From Aphelidium insulamus (lineage: Eukaryota > Aphelidiomycota > Aphelidea > Aphelidiaceae): 64,000 nucleotides of DNA. The DNA is taken from NCBI GenBank assembly GCA_036784855.1, contig JAZDSV010000017.1:124001-188000 (forward strand), read 5' to 3'. The notes beneath the pieces are model-generated. The model was not told the origin of the DNA, searched no databases, and worked only from the letters and a program-made list of their open reading frames with translations. Shown here piece after piece: positions 10,171-21,111 of the stretch. Numbering within the stretch: the first letter of the stretch is position 1; each line of letters starts with the position of its first letter. The translations under genes were made by a program, and so were the position numbers.

Positions 10171-12370
10171 TTATTTCGGCTGCATCTGTCTACGCTGCTC
10201 CATGATCATTGCCTGCCATTCGTGCAACAACCGCTGCTCCGTCTGCCAGTTCAACTCGGCTTCCAGTTGCGCCAGGTGTTGCAGGTTGTGCGGTGTGAGT
10301 TGACGTTGCAGCGGTTCAGCAATGCCGTGCATGGGTTTGGCTGGTGACTGCTGTCGTGCACAATCTATGGCCATGGCAGTGTAGGTATTGATGGGAGCAG
10401 GTTTTACATCATGGCCGCAGTCGTGAGATGAGTACTGAGTATCTGTGGGCTGTGATGCTGCTCGAGGCGACGAAGAATGCACGGTGGGCATCGATGACGG
10501 TGTAAGTGAGTTTGAAACGTATGGCCGCGGCGCAACTACCGGCGCAACTGCCCTGGGCCAAGTGGGAGGCTGGCAATTGATTTCATGCGCAGGCTGTTGG
10601 AAACGAGACTGTACTGCCAATGGGTAGCCATATGATGGAGCGCCAATTGGTGATGGAGGAGAAGGTCGAGGCGATAATGCACGCAATGCTGCCGTATTTA
10701 ACGATGATGCAGGCCTTGTGGGCGCCACCATTGTTGTCGTTGTAGTCGTTGAAGTAGCTGTTGAACCAGCGGTATTGAGAGCGCCACCTTGCAGCAGTGC
10801 TTGTATCGGCTGAAGACGTGGATGATCCTTTACTAGTTCGACGGCATGTGCCAGTGGTATCCTGTCCAGGTTAATCATTACAGACATGTCAGACACAATG
10901 CACGCACCAGACTCCCTTGAAGTCGCGGTTGCCATACTTTTCCACGACGCGAGTGGAAAACTTTTTCAGCTGGTTGTCGCGCTGTCCACGGCGAAGTCCC
11001 CCGGCATTCAGCAGCTTGGTTGCATTGATCCACGCACCACCGCCAGCAACACTCGGACACGAGGTGTGCATAGCTTGCCTTCTGTTGTTGTCTGTGATGC
11101 AGTCTGATTGCGGTGTGAGCTGCAAGGTGGCCAGTGACGCGGGAATGGGGCGGTGGCTGCCGGGTGGCCCCTCCGTGAGACCCGCAGCTTCCTTACCAGG
11201 TTGTTGAAGCTGCTGTCGTCCCGAGCAGCAGTCACAGCTGTCGGCATGGCCAGGCGCCGACCCGATGCAGATGACAGTGTCGTTGTAGGTGACGGTGGTG
11301 TAGACGTTGTCGTGGTAGGAGACGCGTCCAATAGTTACGGGCGCGCTAATTGGAGGCGGGCATGAGTAGGACTTTGGCGGCGGGCATGAAGAGATAAAGT
11401 GTTGTGGCGGCAGTGCGGCGGTTGCCGGAACGGGTGACGCGGCTTGCACCGCGGAGTGACAGTCTCGAGAGCGCGGCGCGTAGCAGTCACCGTCGCCGGC
11501 CACGTAATCGTACGCGTCCATCTCGCTGGCGGTATCGTGGCCGCCGCCATACAACATCTCGCTGCCAGCATCTTCTCCTATCGCGGCATCCGGCTGCTCG
11601 TCGGCAGCACCGTCCCAGCAGCCAGCGCCGCCAGCCGTGCACGGTCTACTCGGTGCCCTGGGTGTGGCTGCAGACGCGCTGGTGACGGCTGGTGAGGCGT
11701 ATGCACCGTCGCGCCGTCCCACCGCCATCAAACCACCGGATGGAGCAGCAGCCATTGACGTATGCGCGTTCACACCACCGTCAGACATGGGTGTACCGGA
11801 ACGTTGCAGAAACGCGTCCACGGCACTGTATGACGGCACCGGGGCGCGCAGTGCAGCCGTCGCAGTAGTATCTTGGAGTCGGTAGTCGGGGACGTCTTCG
11901 CCGGCGGCTTCCATGGACGCGCCCAACTCGGCCAGCAGGCGCATGATGGAGCTCTCGGACGACGCGTCATTGAGCGTATTGTGCCCCTTGGCGGCGGCGC
12001 GATACCCGTCTTCCGCGATGGTGCCTGGTAGAGGGGCATAGTCTTCGTAGTCGTCGTCATCGTTGTCCAGAGACGCGTACAGACGCGGGCCTGCCGGCGA
12101 TACGCTCATGCGGCGTCTGTATGGCGCGTATCGGTGCGCGGGACTGCTGCGCGGTGGTTGACAGCTTGTCACTGAAGGTTGCTGCGCCACGGGCGAAGAT
12201 AATAATGATGTCGATGATGCTTGACGGGCAGAATCGTGGCGCAGCAATGCCAGCTGCTCGTCTATGCGCGGCGTGTCTGCCGTGGCACTAGTCACAAAGT
12301 TGTAGTTGTGTGGCCGTGGTGGCAGGTCCAGCGGTTCAAGCAGTGGCCGTGTATGCCGCTCGCTGTTCAT
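10171..12370 (-). CDS. APSES/KilA-N-type transcription factor
   Basis: Two exons, 12370-10908 and 10861-10171, joined by a 46-nt intron, give 717 residues. The DNA-binding domain is split by sequence: a front part (GRVSYHDNVYTTVTYNDTVICI, near residues 370-392), then a low-complexity insert of about 70 residues, then WINATKLLNAGGLRRGQRD, KYGNRDFKGVWIPL and LVKDHPRLQPIQALL. The last pieces match the APSES core (vNATkiL..aG..rg.rd..l, lkGvWip...A..la). The N-terminal 360 residues and the region after the domain are Ser/Pro/Thr-rich and probably disordered. The C-terminus (HLAQLEAELNWQTEQRLLHEWQAMIMEQ) looks like a coiled coil. In fungi such factors control cell-cycle or developmental genes in the nucleus; the target genes here are unknown. 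Confidence 0.8.
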
Positions 12371-12565
12371 TGCCGGGGAACCTTTGCTATCTTTTCGTAT
12401 CTGTGCTGTATTGTTGTATTTTCTATTTTGTTCAATTGTTTTGCCGCCCTTGATTATGGCCTGGCGGTCACGTGATTGCTTGATGAAGTTTTTAAGCAGT
12501 TAATTAACTGTATGCATATTTGGGATGCCATATTGCTTTAATACATAGTCAATATTTTATACACA
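12371..12565. other. Divergent intergenic region, APSES and ankyrin genes
   Basis: Short AT-rich spacer between two divergent starts; it presumably holds both promoters. I see no clear motif. Confidence 0.4.
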
Positions 12566-13630
12566 TTGATTATTGTGATGCGGGCCAGAAGCGCGCTCAT
12601 CTGGCTTTCGGCAGCATATAATGAATTAACGGTGGTCCGCGGGGCGCCTGCAGGTGATGCCATGGCTGCTCGAGGTGCGCGTGACGCTCACAAACCGTCA
12701 CCGCTGCACGCTACCATCGGCGACTTGCCGCAGGTCTTGCACTCTCAGATCACTTCGAATTCCAATCTCGAGTGCGATGAATGCGTTGCAAATGGCGGCA
12801 AATGCACGGCGTACAGGGAAGCCCTGGCATCCCCGGACTTACTGGCCACCGCGGTGGAGCACGGCGCCCAATTGTCAAATATGGCACGTGCCGCAGCCGC
12901 CGACGGAAATGTAGATGCACTGCGACACCTGAATGCTGTGCACGGCTTCCAATACAGCGACGGGACGGCTGAGTGGACTAGGCTTGCGGCACAAGCTGGC
13001 TGCCCTGGCGCTCTCTCCACATTACATGATTTGGGTGCAACAATGCATGCCGATATCTGCACTGTTGCGGCCAGTAACCGTGATATGGCAATGTTGCAGC
13101 TGGCTTGGGAACTTGAGTGTCCGATGGATGAACGCGTTTGCCACTATGCCGCCACAAATGGCGACCTAGCAATGCTTCAGCGGGCCTTTGGGTATGGCTG
13201 CTGTCCATGGGATGAGCACTCCTTTGACGGCGCGGTGGAGAATGGGCACCTTGCGGTGCTGCAGTGGGCGCACTCGGAACTGCTTAGCAAACATGAAAAT
13301 TACTGGACACCATCACACATGGCCCGTGCCGCGCTGAACGGCCATCTGCCTGTGATACAGTGGTTGCAGTCCGTTGGATGCCCGTGGACTGCGCGAACCT
13401 GTTCTCAAGCGGCCATGGGAGGCCACATGCATGTGTTGGAGTGGTTGCATGCTGCGGGCTGCCCATGGGATAAGTGGACGTGCATAAATGCCGTGCAAGA
13501 GGGGCACCTGCATGTGCTGCAGTGGGCGGTGCAGCATGGGTGTCGGGGTGATGAGTGGCTATGTGCCACGGCAGCTGGGCGTGGCCACGTGACTGTGCTA
13601 CAGTGGCTTGTTGCCCACGGGTTCGCATAG
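12566..13630 (+). CDS. Ankyrin-repeat protein of the 'GCPW' type, C-terminally truncated by a stop
   Basis: 354 residues from the first Met; a Met at 12660 is an equally good start. From about residue 100 it is a run of repeats with the pattern a..GHL.VLQWL...GCPWD..tc..A, seen clearly at LHAAGCPWDKWTCINAV and VQEGHLHVLQWAVQHGC. This ankyrin subtype is common in large DNA viruses and in some protists with expanded families. After the TAG at 13628-13630 the same frame stays open to 13798 and continues the pattern (DASRCGHLALHSWARANGCPP), so the gene was longer and has lost its last repeat or repeats. An N-terminal hydrophobic stretch is weak, so secretion is not clear. Function is probably protein binding. 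Confidence 0.7.
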   Translation: MIIVMRARSALIWLSAAYNELTVVRGAPAGDAMAARGARDAHKPSPLHATIGDLPQVLHSQITSNSNLECDECVANGGKCTAYREALASPDLLATAVEHGAQLSNMARAAAADGNVDALRHLNAVHGFQYSDGTAEWTRLAAQAGCPGALSTLHDLGATMHADICTVAASNRDMAMLQLAWELECPMDERVCHYAATNGDLAMLQRAFGYGCCPWDEHSFDGAVENGHLAVLQWAHSELLSKHENYWTPSHMARAALNGHLPVIQWLQSVGCPWTARTCSQAAMGGHMHVLEWLHAAGCPWDKWTCINAVQEGHLHVLQWAVQHGCRGDEWLCATAAGRGHVTVLQWLVAHGFA

Positions 13631-13935
13631 AATAGGTTAACCCTGCTGGATGCATCACGTTGTGGCCACTTGGCACTGCACAGCTGGGCGCGTGCCAATG
13701 GATGTCCTCCAGTAAAATCAGGTGTCCATTGTCTTGTCGCAAGTGCTGAATGTTTGTGGCCGTTCCGTGTCTGCTTTGTTTGGGAGAACTGTGGTTGAAC
13801 ACTGTCACCGAGGGAGTATTCACTGTTCTCTCCATGCGGGTGAATATTTGAATAGGTCCACACTTATAACTATATAACTATAGGTCCACACTTATATAAA
13901 ATAATTCTCCACCACCCATGTATGTATGTGCTCTA

Positions 13936-15678
13936 TTAGTGTACCGACATGAGCGCCTCAATGTCGCGCACAGTCTTGGGCGAGGTGGCAGATAGAACAT
14001 CGGGCGCTTCCCGCCCCACCACCACATCATCCTCAATACGGATACTGATGCCGCGGTACTCGGCAGGCACCTGTCGAAACTCGGCATCCCGAACACCCAG
14101 CGGCGGCAAGTACACTCCCGGCTCCACGGTGAGACACATTCCCGGCACCAGCTGGCCGGCACGCCACCACCGCGGGCTGCGCTGCTTGGCGGGACCGTTA
14201 ATATCATCATTGTTATTGTTGTCATAATCAGCAGCAGCAGCAGCAGCAGCAGCCGGAGTCAAGTAGCCGCTGGAGGCGGCGGCACAGTCGTGCACATCCC
14301 GCCCCAGATAGTGGCCAATGTGGTGCGGGTAGATGAGCTGGGCCAGACGGTGGCTGGGGCCATACTCTATGTAGGTGCCAGTTGTTCCACCGCCGTCCAT
14401 GCCAAACAGGTCCACGCACACCCGCTGCCGCACCATCTCCAGGCTGTCGCGGAGTAGAGAGTCCAGCGAGGTGCCCACACAGCACCGGTCAATCAGGGCC
14501 ACCTGCACGTCCAGTAGTGCTTCATAGAGGCGTCGCTGCGGCCCCGTGAACCGGCCACTGACGGGGAAGGTGCGTGTGACATCGGCCGCATAGCCATCCA
14601 CCTGCGCCCCGCCGTCCAGCAGCACCAGTCCGCCGCCGCCATCACGCGCCAGTGGCCGGTTGTTGCGCGTGTAGTGGATGACGTGGCCCGTCTCTGGCCT
14701 GCCCGACACCACGGGCACATAGGCCAGCTGTTCGGCGCCGCGCCGCCGACACTCGTACTCGAACAGGGCGTGCACGTCGCGCTCGGTGTGCAGTGTGCCG
14801 CGCGCGGTGGCCCGCATGACGGCCGCCATTGCGTCGCCGGTGATGTGCGCCGCCTTGCGCATGCATGCAATCTCGGCCGCCGTCTTTTGCACGCGGAACC
14901 TGTGCAGCACTGGCCTCAATGGTTGTGGTGGCCGTGTGGTGGCTGGCCGTGGGCGAGCGCAGTGTGAGGCAGGGTGTGAGGGAGATACAAGACCAAGACA
15001 CCTACCGCCAGAGCAGAGACGCGACAGCGCGGCCGGGATGTCGACAGAGGCGTGCTGGGTGGCATGGTCGGTGGCACTATCAGTGTCGGCGTAGATGGCT
15101 GCGCGTGGATGCGCCGCCACAGTGGCCGCAAGCACCGCGTCAAAGTCGCGCGTCCACCGGCCCTCGTCCGCTCCAAACAGCGCCACGGTGTCCTTGCGCG
15201 AGATGCGGGCGCCTTCCCACGCGGCCTCCGAGGCGGTCTGGCCGCGCACAAATGCCGTCAGCCGTTCAGTGCCGCCGCTCTTTACTATGCCGCCCGCGTG
15301 TCAGCAATGTGTGATATTTGCACTACTACTTGCCCATGATGGCGGCGGCATCGGGATCCCCCATGCCCGTCAGGTGCAGCATGTCGGGGTCCTGGTGGAA
15401 GGGGTAGCTACCATATGCACACCGCCGAGTGAGCCATGCGTACAGACATGCGTACAGAGATCGACGCGCACGTACAAGATCTGGCCCGACATGTAGCGCG
15501 TCCGTGAGCCGCTCAGCAGCACGATTGCTTCCGGCTCCGGTATGTAGGACCGCAGCAGTCTTTGCCGCCGCTCGCGGCACACATCTACCGCCGCCGATGG
15601 CGTGCACAGTCGCCGCCGCACACCTTGCAAAATCAGCCATGCGCCGCGCGGATGCCGCCGGGATATCGCGCGCAGCAT
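13936..15678 (-). CDS. Xaa-Pro aminopeptidase, mitochondrial type (XPNPEP3/Icp55-like)
   Basis: Three exons, 15678-15476, 15407-15330 and 15277-13936, give 540 residues. The N-terminus (MLRAISRRHPRGAWLILQGVRRRL) looks like a mitochondrial presequence. The creatinase-type N-domain has YMSGQIFYPFHQDPDMLHLTGM, as in XPNPEP3. The M24B catalytic domain shows the metal ligands: Asp in LLDGGAQVDGYAADVTRTFPVSG (two), His in YPHHIGHYLGRDVHD, Glu in LTVEPGVY and Glu in ISIRIEDDVVV. Known homologues trim one residue after a proline-containing N-terminus of imported mitochondrial proteins. An alanine run and a (NNNND) stretch form a loop before RWWRAGQLVPGM. It shares a promoter region of 75 bp with the cyclin gene on the other strand. 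Confidence 0.92.
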
Positions 15679-15753
15679 GCTTGGATCTCTGTCCCTCTCT
15701 CTCTCTCTCTCTCTCTGTACAATCTCTCTCGTCTCTAGCCTCTACTCTTTCTT
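15679..15753. promoter_or_regulatory. 75-bp shared promoter between aminopeptidase and cyclin genes
   Basis: The two start codons face away from each other with 75 bp between them. The spacer holds a (CT)n run of about 24 bp (15693-15717). Initiation from a bidirectional core promoter is inferred from spacing only. Confidence 0.5.
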
Positions 15754-16951
15754 ATGCTTCCCCCGCCACCGCCACCTGCGCGCAGAGTGGGCGCCCCGGG
15801 CAACGGCACCGCGCAGGCCACCCCGCTCAAACTGCACTCGGACCAGCCGCCATCAGTGGGCAACACGCCGCTGCGACCCGCGAATACGAATGGCGCCGAC
15901 TCGGTGCAGCATGATTTGGCGGCACAGGCGCGGCTACTGCGCGACATGTGTGACCGGCTGGAGCTGCCTGTCATCACCGCTGCCACCGCCAGCACGTTCC
16001 TGGGTCGCGTCCAGGCGTTTGCCATGTCTGATGCCCACTCTCAAGTGCCCAAGGACTCTCGCCTCATTGCGTCGCTGGACCCGACGGTTGGTGATGTATA
16101 TTCTGTGTACTTACTTATATGCCAGTCTATAGTCTGTGTACATGTCAATGAGTGCATGTATATACTTACTGTACATATGAGCATGCCTATGTGTATTGTA
16201 GACTCACACACTGATAATAGATCGTGGCTATTGCCTGCGTACAGTTGGCCTGCAAGTCCACAGAGACAATTCGGAAGCTGCGAGATATAATCAACGTGGC
16301 GTACAGGTACTATTGGTATAGGCTTTATAGTTTCTCACAATATGGCAGTCTCAAGCACCCAGCACAGTCGCACCTTGCCATTGATGAGGTACCGAATAAG
16401 TTCAGGTGACTGCAGTACTTACATACATATATTGCAGACATATTGGAGAGTGAGAGACAGCGTGGGCCGCGTGGAATTCATGCTGTTGCGCGTGGTGGAC
16501 TTTGTGCTGGCGCAGGAGACGCCGTATCCGTGGCTGGCGCGTATAATCAAGTCAATGTTTTGCCTGCCCGACTCGGATGGTTCCTTTGCAGCTGGCATGT
16601 TGTAGTTACCAATTGCATATCATCATACATAGCCTAAGCATCATTTGCAGATTTACACCCATCTGGCAAGGCTATTGGACAGGTGGCCATGGCAATTGTG
16701 GGCGATGTGTGCACGGTTGTGGAGCCTCAGCTGTATGCCTACGAGGCACGTGAAGTTGCAGCCTCTGCCGTATATATGGCCGTAAAACTGCTGGAAATGG
16801 AGTTGCCATTACCCGTTGCAGACGTATGTCATTTGCATGAATTCCTTGACTGTATATAATTTAATTGCAGTGGTGCGCCATGTATGGTATCAAGCCAAGT
16901 CACTTGGAGCAAGTGTGTCAGATAATTATCTGTAAAGTATTAGAGAGATGA
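15754..16951 (+). CDS. Cyclin Q (CCNQ/FAM58A)-like cyclin
   Basis: Six exons, 15754-16095, 16221-16306, 16349-16388, 16438-16579, 16651-16823 and 16871-16951, give 287 residues in one frame. The cyclin box is visible: VAIACVQLACKSTETIRKLRDIINVAY, then YWRVRDSVGRVEFMLLRVVDFVL and PYPWLARIIKSM. The phrase pattern 'RDIINV..' followed by 'YW.lRDSi...E..mLRvl.F' is typical of cyclin Q, the partner of CDK10. A second cyclin fold (AIGQVAMAIVGD..., AREVAASAVYMAVKLL) follows. The Pro-rich N-terminus is low complexity. The first donor could be shifted by a few codons (16087 or 16096). The kinase partner is not in the window. Confidence 0.8.
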
Positions 16952-17050
16952 TGCTGGTATGTTTATTACATCTATTGGGGTGTTGATGTTGGATGCGTAC
17001 AAGTTGTGGTGCGAATGCAGTAGACGTGTTTGCATTACGTTCCTAAGCAT

Positions 17051-17058
17051 CCAATCAT
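17051..17058 (+). promoter_or_regulatory. CCAATCA box
   Basis: CCAATCAT, 66 bp upstream of the start of the secreted ankyrin gene at 17117. It is one of a set of similarly placed boxes in this window. Confidence 0.5.
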
Positions 17059-17116
17059 GATGGGAAAGCTCACAGTACGCAAGATTCAAACCAGCGCGGC
17101 AGTGGCTGCCCTACCA

Positions 17117-18112
17117 ATGCATATGACGATCGTCTTTGTCGCGCTCCATTTCATGCTGACGTGTGGAAAACACCTGGTGGCATCCGCGTTGATCACCGGC
17201 AATGATGAAGATGGTACGCATTCCATAACGAGCAATTCCGTACTTATGTGCAGCAGGACTGCACGACAATCCACTTTATCAGCTTGCGTGCGCAAGACAC
17301 GCGAAAGAAGCCGCGATGTACAGCTACTACAATGAAGGTAGTGCGTTTCTATCAACAATCGGAATTTATGTACTTCATATGTCAAAGGATTGCGCGCCGA
17401 GTTTGATAGCAAGGCTGACCAAGAGAGTTCCAGCTCACAGTGGGACGGAAAAGCCTTGCTTGACGCAGTCAAAGCGCACAATATTGAAGCTGTGCGAATA
17501 TTGTGCGAGAGCAGTGCTAGACAAGTTGCCGACCAGGATTATGTACAAAGGTACATGAATATCGCCTTCCTGCTCAGCGCTGCGGATGGCAATTTGAATA
17601 TGGTCAAATATTTGCTGCAGAACGGAGCCGACAAGTATATTAAATCAGATGGCATTAATGCCCTCTACATGGCTGCAGAGAATGGGCGCGTTGATGTTGT
17701 GGAATATCTGCTTGGTCTGGATCCAGATCTTGCGTTGGTTTATAATGATGGCTGGCTCCCCATTCATATTGCGGCGGAAAAGGGACATCTAGACGTAGTT
17801 GAAATGATGATTCGCCGCAATCACAGACAACTAAGTGCCCAAAGTCACAACTTGGAGACCCCGTTGCATCGGGCGGCAGCGTCTGGGCACATGAACGTAG
17901 TCCGCCTTTTACTGTCTAAAAGCTGCAAAATCACGAGCGCACAGAATGGCGCCACCCCAAAAAGCTTACATACTAATATATATATAGATGCTGAAAATAA
18001 AACGCCCCCAAGTATTTACTTGGACTGCAGCGTTTTTCCATCTCTAATCAAAGGGGAATGCCACGGCTGCACGCGCACTTCACCGACTCTTATGCGCGAC
18101 TGCGCTCGGTGA
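17117..18112 (+). CDS. Secreted ankyrin-repeat protein
   Basis: Three exons, 17117-17213, 17254-17337 and 17388-18112, give 301 residues. The first exon encodes a signal peptide (MHMTIVFVALHFMLTCGKHLVASA). From about residue 85 there are five to six ankyrin repeats: FLLSAADGNLNMVKYLLQNGAD, ALYMAAENGRVDVVEYLLG, PIHIAAEKGHLDVVEMM, TPLHRAAASGHMNVVRLLL. The frame then runs on through AENKTPPS into sequence that overlaps the first 55 bases of the bL31m gene, in another frame. This suggests the original C-terminus was lost and the present stop is fortuitous. Unlike the family at 39-47 kb it lacks the VPFRCEG domain. Partner and function are unknown. Confidence 0.7.
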
Positions 18113-18492
18113 CCCCGGCGACACTGACGCGTCTGTCACGGCCCACTCTACAGCGACCAGCGCCGCGCTTCTGCCAGCAATTCATTGGCACCGTGCGGCA
18201 CACGGACGGCTCCACCGTCACGTATCGCACCTCGATCCCGCTCCAACTGACGCAGACGCTGGTCAAGGACACCATGCACCACCCGCTATGGAACCCGCGC
18301 ATCCACGACGCGCAACTAAACAAGAACAGCGAAGAGTTTCTACGGTTCCAACGCAAGTTTGGCGCGCAGTCTGGCATAAGTAGTTCCGATGGCGGTGGCG
18401 CCGATGACAACCAAGCAGACCTGCTGGCCGAGCTTTCATTCTCCACGGAGGCGCAGGGTGTTGTGCAAGTGCGCAGCAAGCATGGCAAATAG
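18058..18492 (+). CDS. Mitochondrial ribosomal protein bL31m-like
   Basis: Single exon, 144 residues. The core FIGTVRHTDGSTVTYRTS followed by LVKDTMHHPLWNP and LRFQRKFG matches mitochondrial L31 (fungal Mrpl36 type), where 'SDGSs...RTTSP...l.kDtrnhplWNP' is the hallmark. The basic N-terminal 35 residues fit a mitochondrial presequence. The last 40 residues are acidic and low complexity. Its start codon lies inside the end of the upstream ankyrin reading frame (54-nt overlap, different frame). It faces the eIF3i gene tail to tail. Confidence 0.7.
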   Translation: MPRLHAHFTDSYARLRSVTPATLTRLSRPTLQRPAPRFCQQFIGTVRHTDGSTVTYRTSIPLQLTQTLVKDTMHHPLWNPRIHDAQLNKNSEEFLRFQRKFGAQSGISSSDGGGADDNQADLLAELSFSTEAQGVVQVRSKHGK

Positions 18493-18636
18493 ACCCATAA
18501 TGGAGAGAGAGAGAGAGTAATGTAGAGATTTACCGGGTACATACTTGTCATACGTTTTGCATCTGCAAAGACATACGGCACATCAACATCGATATCACAG
18601 ACCACCAGGTATATTCAGGCGCGCGTGCAAGAGCGC

Positions 18637-19725
18637 TCAGTACCTGAACTCAAAGTAGTCCGGGTCAAAGTGGTAGATGCGCATGAGACCTTCCTCCGCA
18701 CCGCTGGCAAAACTACGGCCGCTCGGATGGAATGCCAGCGTGTTGATGGGCGAGAAATGGCTCTTGAGACGGGCGAGCTCTGTCTCATAGACGCGGTGGT
18801 AGAAACAGATCTCGAACCGGCCAGCACGTGACGAAGTTGTAGTCACGTCTCGCGCGTCCTGTCCACCGCCCACAATCACCTGTAATGATGGATTGAATTA
18901 AATATGTACAATGAACATATATATAGACCACCAAACCTGGTCAAAGATGGGAGACAGGGCAGCGCTGTTTAGTGGACGGTCCGACTTGTACATCTTCATC
19001 TCTTCGAGGGTGGCTGCATTGACAATCTTGGCGGTGCAGTCCTTGGACGAGGTGATAAAGTAGGACCAGTCGGGCGCCATTTGAATGTCGGTGATGGCGC
19101 CAGAGTGGATGCGTGACGTGGCCAGCTTTTTGCCACTCACCGGTTCCCAGGACATTATTGTGCCGTCTTCGTGGCCCGTGTAGATCACCTTGTTCAAGTT
19201 GCCCCAGCGAGCGCAGGTTGGCTTGCTGCCAGGCATGGCGATAGACTGCACGGGCACCGATGTCTGCGCCTCCACGCTCATATCATACACATTCAACTGT
19301 GACGGGTTTCCGGACCTGCAAGTGTCATTAGCAAGTACGTATAGTAACACTTTCAGTATAATGCATATACACCACTCTTACATGGCATCGGTGAGGATGA
19401 GGGCGCGCCGATCGCCCAGAGCGTACTCGACAGACCGCGCCGGAGACTTGAACTCAAACGTATGCTTCACCTTGCCGGTCTCCACGTCCCAGATTTTGGC
19501 CGACATGTCCGCCGACGCCGTCATCAGTGTCCGGCTGTCGGCCGTCACGTCCAGACTGATCACGGCACCGTTGTGCCCGTCGTACGTGCCCAGCCGTTCC
19601 CCGTTGTGCGAGTACCACACATTGGGGGACTTGTCACGTGCGGCAGAGAACAGCAGGTCGCCCTGCGTGTTGTACTTTATCTGCGTGAGCGGCCGCGTGT
19701 GTCCCTGCAGCTGAATTGGTCGCAT
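18637..19725 (-). CDS. Translation initiation factor eIF3 subunit i (WD40)
   Basis: Three exons, 19725-19382, 19315-18937 and 18879-18637, give 321 residues, the usual eIF3i length. WD repeats are visible from the start: [97 protein letters not shown]. The family ending is present: [37 protein letters not shown]. It is a beta-propeller subunit of the eIF3 complex in the cytosol. A Met 16 codons upstream (19773) is in frame, but the conserved start MRPI.L.GH favours 19725. Confidence 0.93.
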
Positions 19726-20062
19726 ATTTTGCTGTGTTGATTTTGGGTTTCGGTTCGTGTGCTGATTTGGCATAATTTAATCCCCTAAGTAGCAGTTTTA
19801 CGATCTGAGTGGCGCACGTTCCTGCATGCACAATGCACAGTGTCAGGCAAACAGTTGCCGACACTGCCTCAAAGCCTACGAGTCAAAGATTGTGCCCAAC
19901 AAAGTTTTGTGGCCTTTTTGCATTAGCTAAGGCAAATTTGCGGTCGCCTTTTTTGAAGGTGCATGCTTACCGCAGCCGATTGTCCTGTAAGACTGGCTGA
20001 TGTAAGTGCACAACAGCTTCATAGCACACCAAAAATTGTGATCACGATCCGAAATCCAGGAA

Positions 20063-20904
20063 GTGTACAACACGAACATGTCCGACGAAGTAGCCACATT
20101 GCTCCTTGGACCTGGACCTGGACTGAATTTAGTAACAAGCATTGCCTCTAGATATGAGGCACTTCCAATGGACACAGCGAATAAGACGATCAGCATGAAC
20201 ATACGTCAAGTGGTGCATACAATGCCGCCAATAAATGTGGACATCAAACATCATGTGCCGCACTATTGGACTAGGAGCAGTGTGTCGGATGAATTGAGTT
20301 GTCACCCGAGATAATGGTATATAACGATCTTGGAAACTGTATCACAATTTACAACTCAAATTAATTACTATAAGTGAAGTTATATAACGCTCAATAAGTA
20401 AGATAGCACGTATCTAGCAAATGCGCATCATGGTCGAACTATTAAAACAATATTATCTAATATTATTTATGTACGCAAGTAATATTGCTGACTGATTGTC
20501 CCTCCTTGTCGGCGCGGTGTGGCGCAAAAGTGCTCCAGGTTCCCACAGCGCAACAAATATGCAACATGACCATTCCACATGCTACTGCTACGACATTATC
20601 TGGGCCCATCCCGCGACTGGACGAAGTAAGACTATCGAAAATGCAAAAATGTGGGGCAACTTTAATCTTTATGTAGTTCATTGTGGCCCTGCTTTTTCTC
20701 ACGTTCATCATTGGCGTGGTGACTGGTGGAATCTTGCTGGCGTGTTGCTGCGGACGAAACTCTCAGCGCGCGGTTGGTTATCATGCTGTTGCAATTGATA
20801 CAATTGGAAGAAGAAGATCAGCCCAGTTTGAGGAACGAGTATCTAATACACACACTTCAATGTCTTTTAAGAATTACATATTGCATTGCAAAATTCAAGA
20901 ATAA
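20063..20904 (+). CDS. Putative single-pass membrane protein, incomplete model
   Basis: The last two exons are supported: about 20480-20625 and 20677-20904, joined by a 51-nt GT-AG intron. They encode a Cys-containing ectodomain-like piece (DCPSLSARCG, QQICNMTI with an N-glycosylation site, GPIPRLDE) running into a transmembrane helix (FIVALLFLTFIIGVVTGGILLACCCG) and a short basic tail. An open stretch upstream (20063-20305, LLLGPGPGLNLVTSIASRYEALP..., with an NKT sequon) probably supplies more of the ectodomain, but I could not fix the junction between them. I do not recognise the family. Confidence 0.4.
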
Positions 20905-21111
20905 TGATGGCTCCATTGAAACCGGACTGATCCTTGAAAGTGTAGGCCTTATATACAACGTAGGACATGCTTGCTGCTTTAACTTAACTCTGTGCAGCTA
21001 ATTCTGTTTTCCCGCCTAAAGCGTACATGAAGGTGATGTCATGCCACGTGCACGATTTTGATACAAAATATAATTCCCTCCGTGTTGGACGTCAAGTGAA
21101 CAGTTTCACCA

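Noticed and set aside
14900-15000. An extra intron in the aminopeptidase (possible GTAGGT donor near 15002)
   Set aside because: Reading straight through keeps PLRPVLHRFRVQK, which matches the family; removing it breaks the frame.
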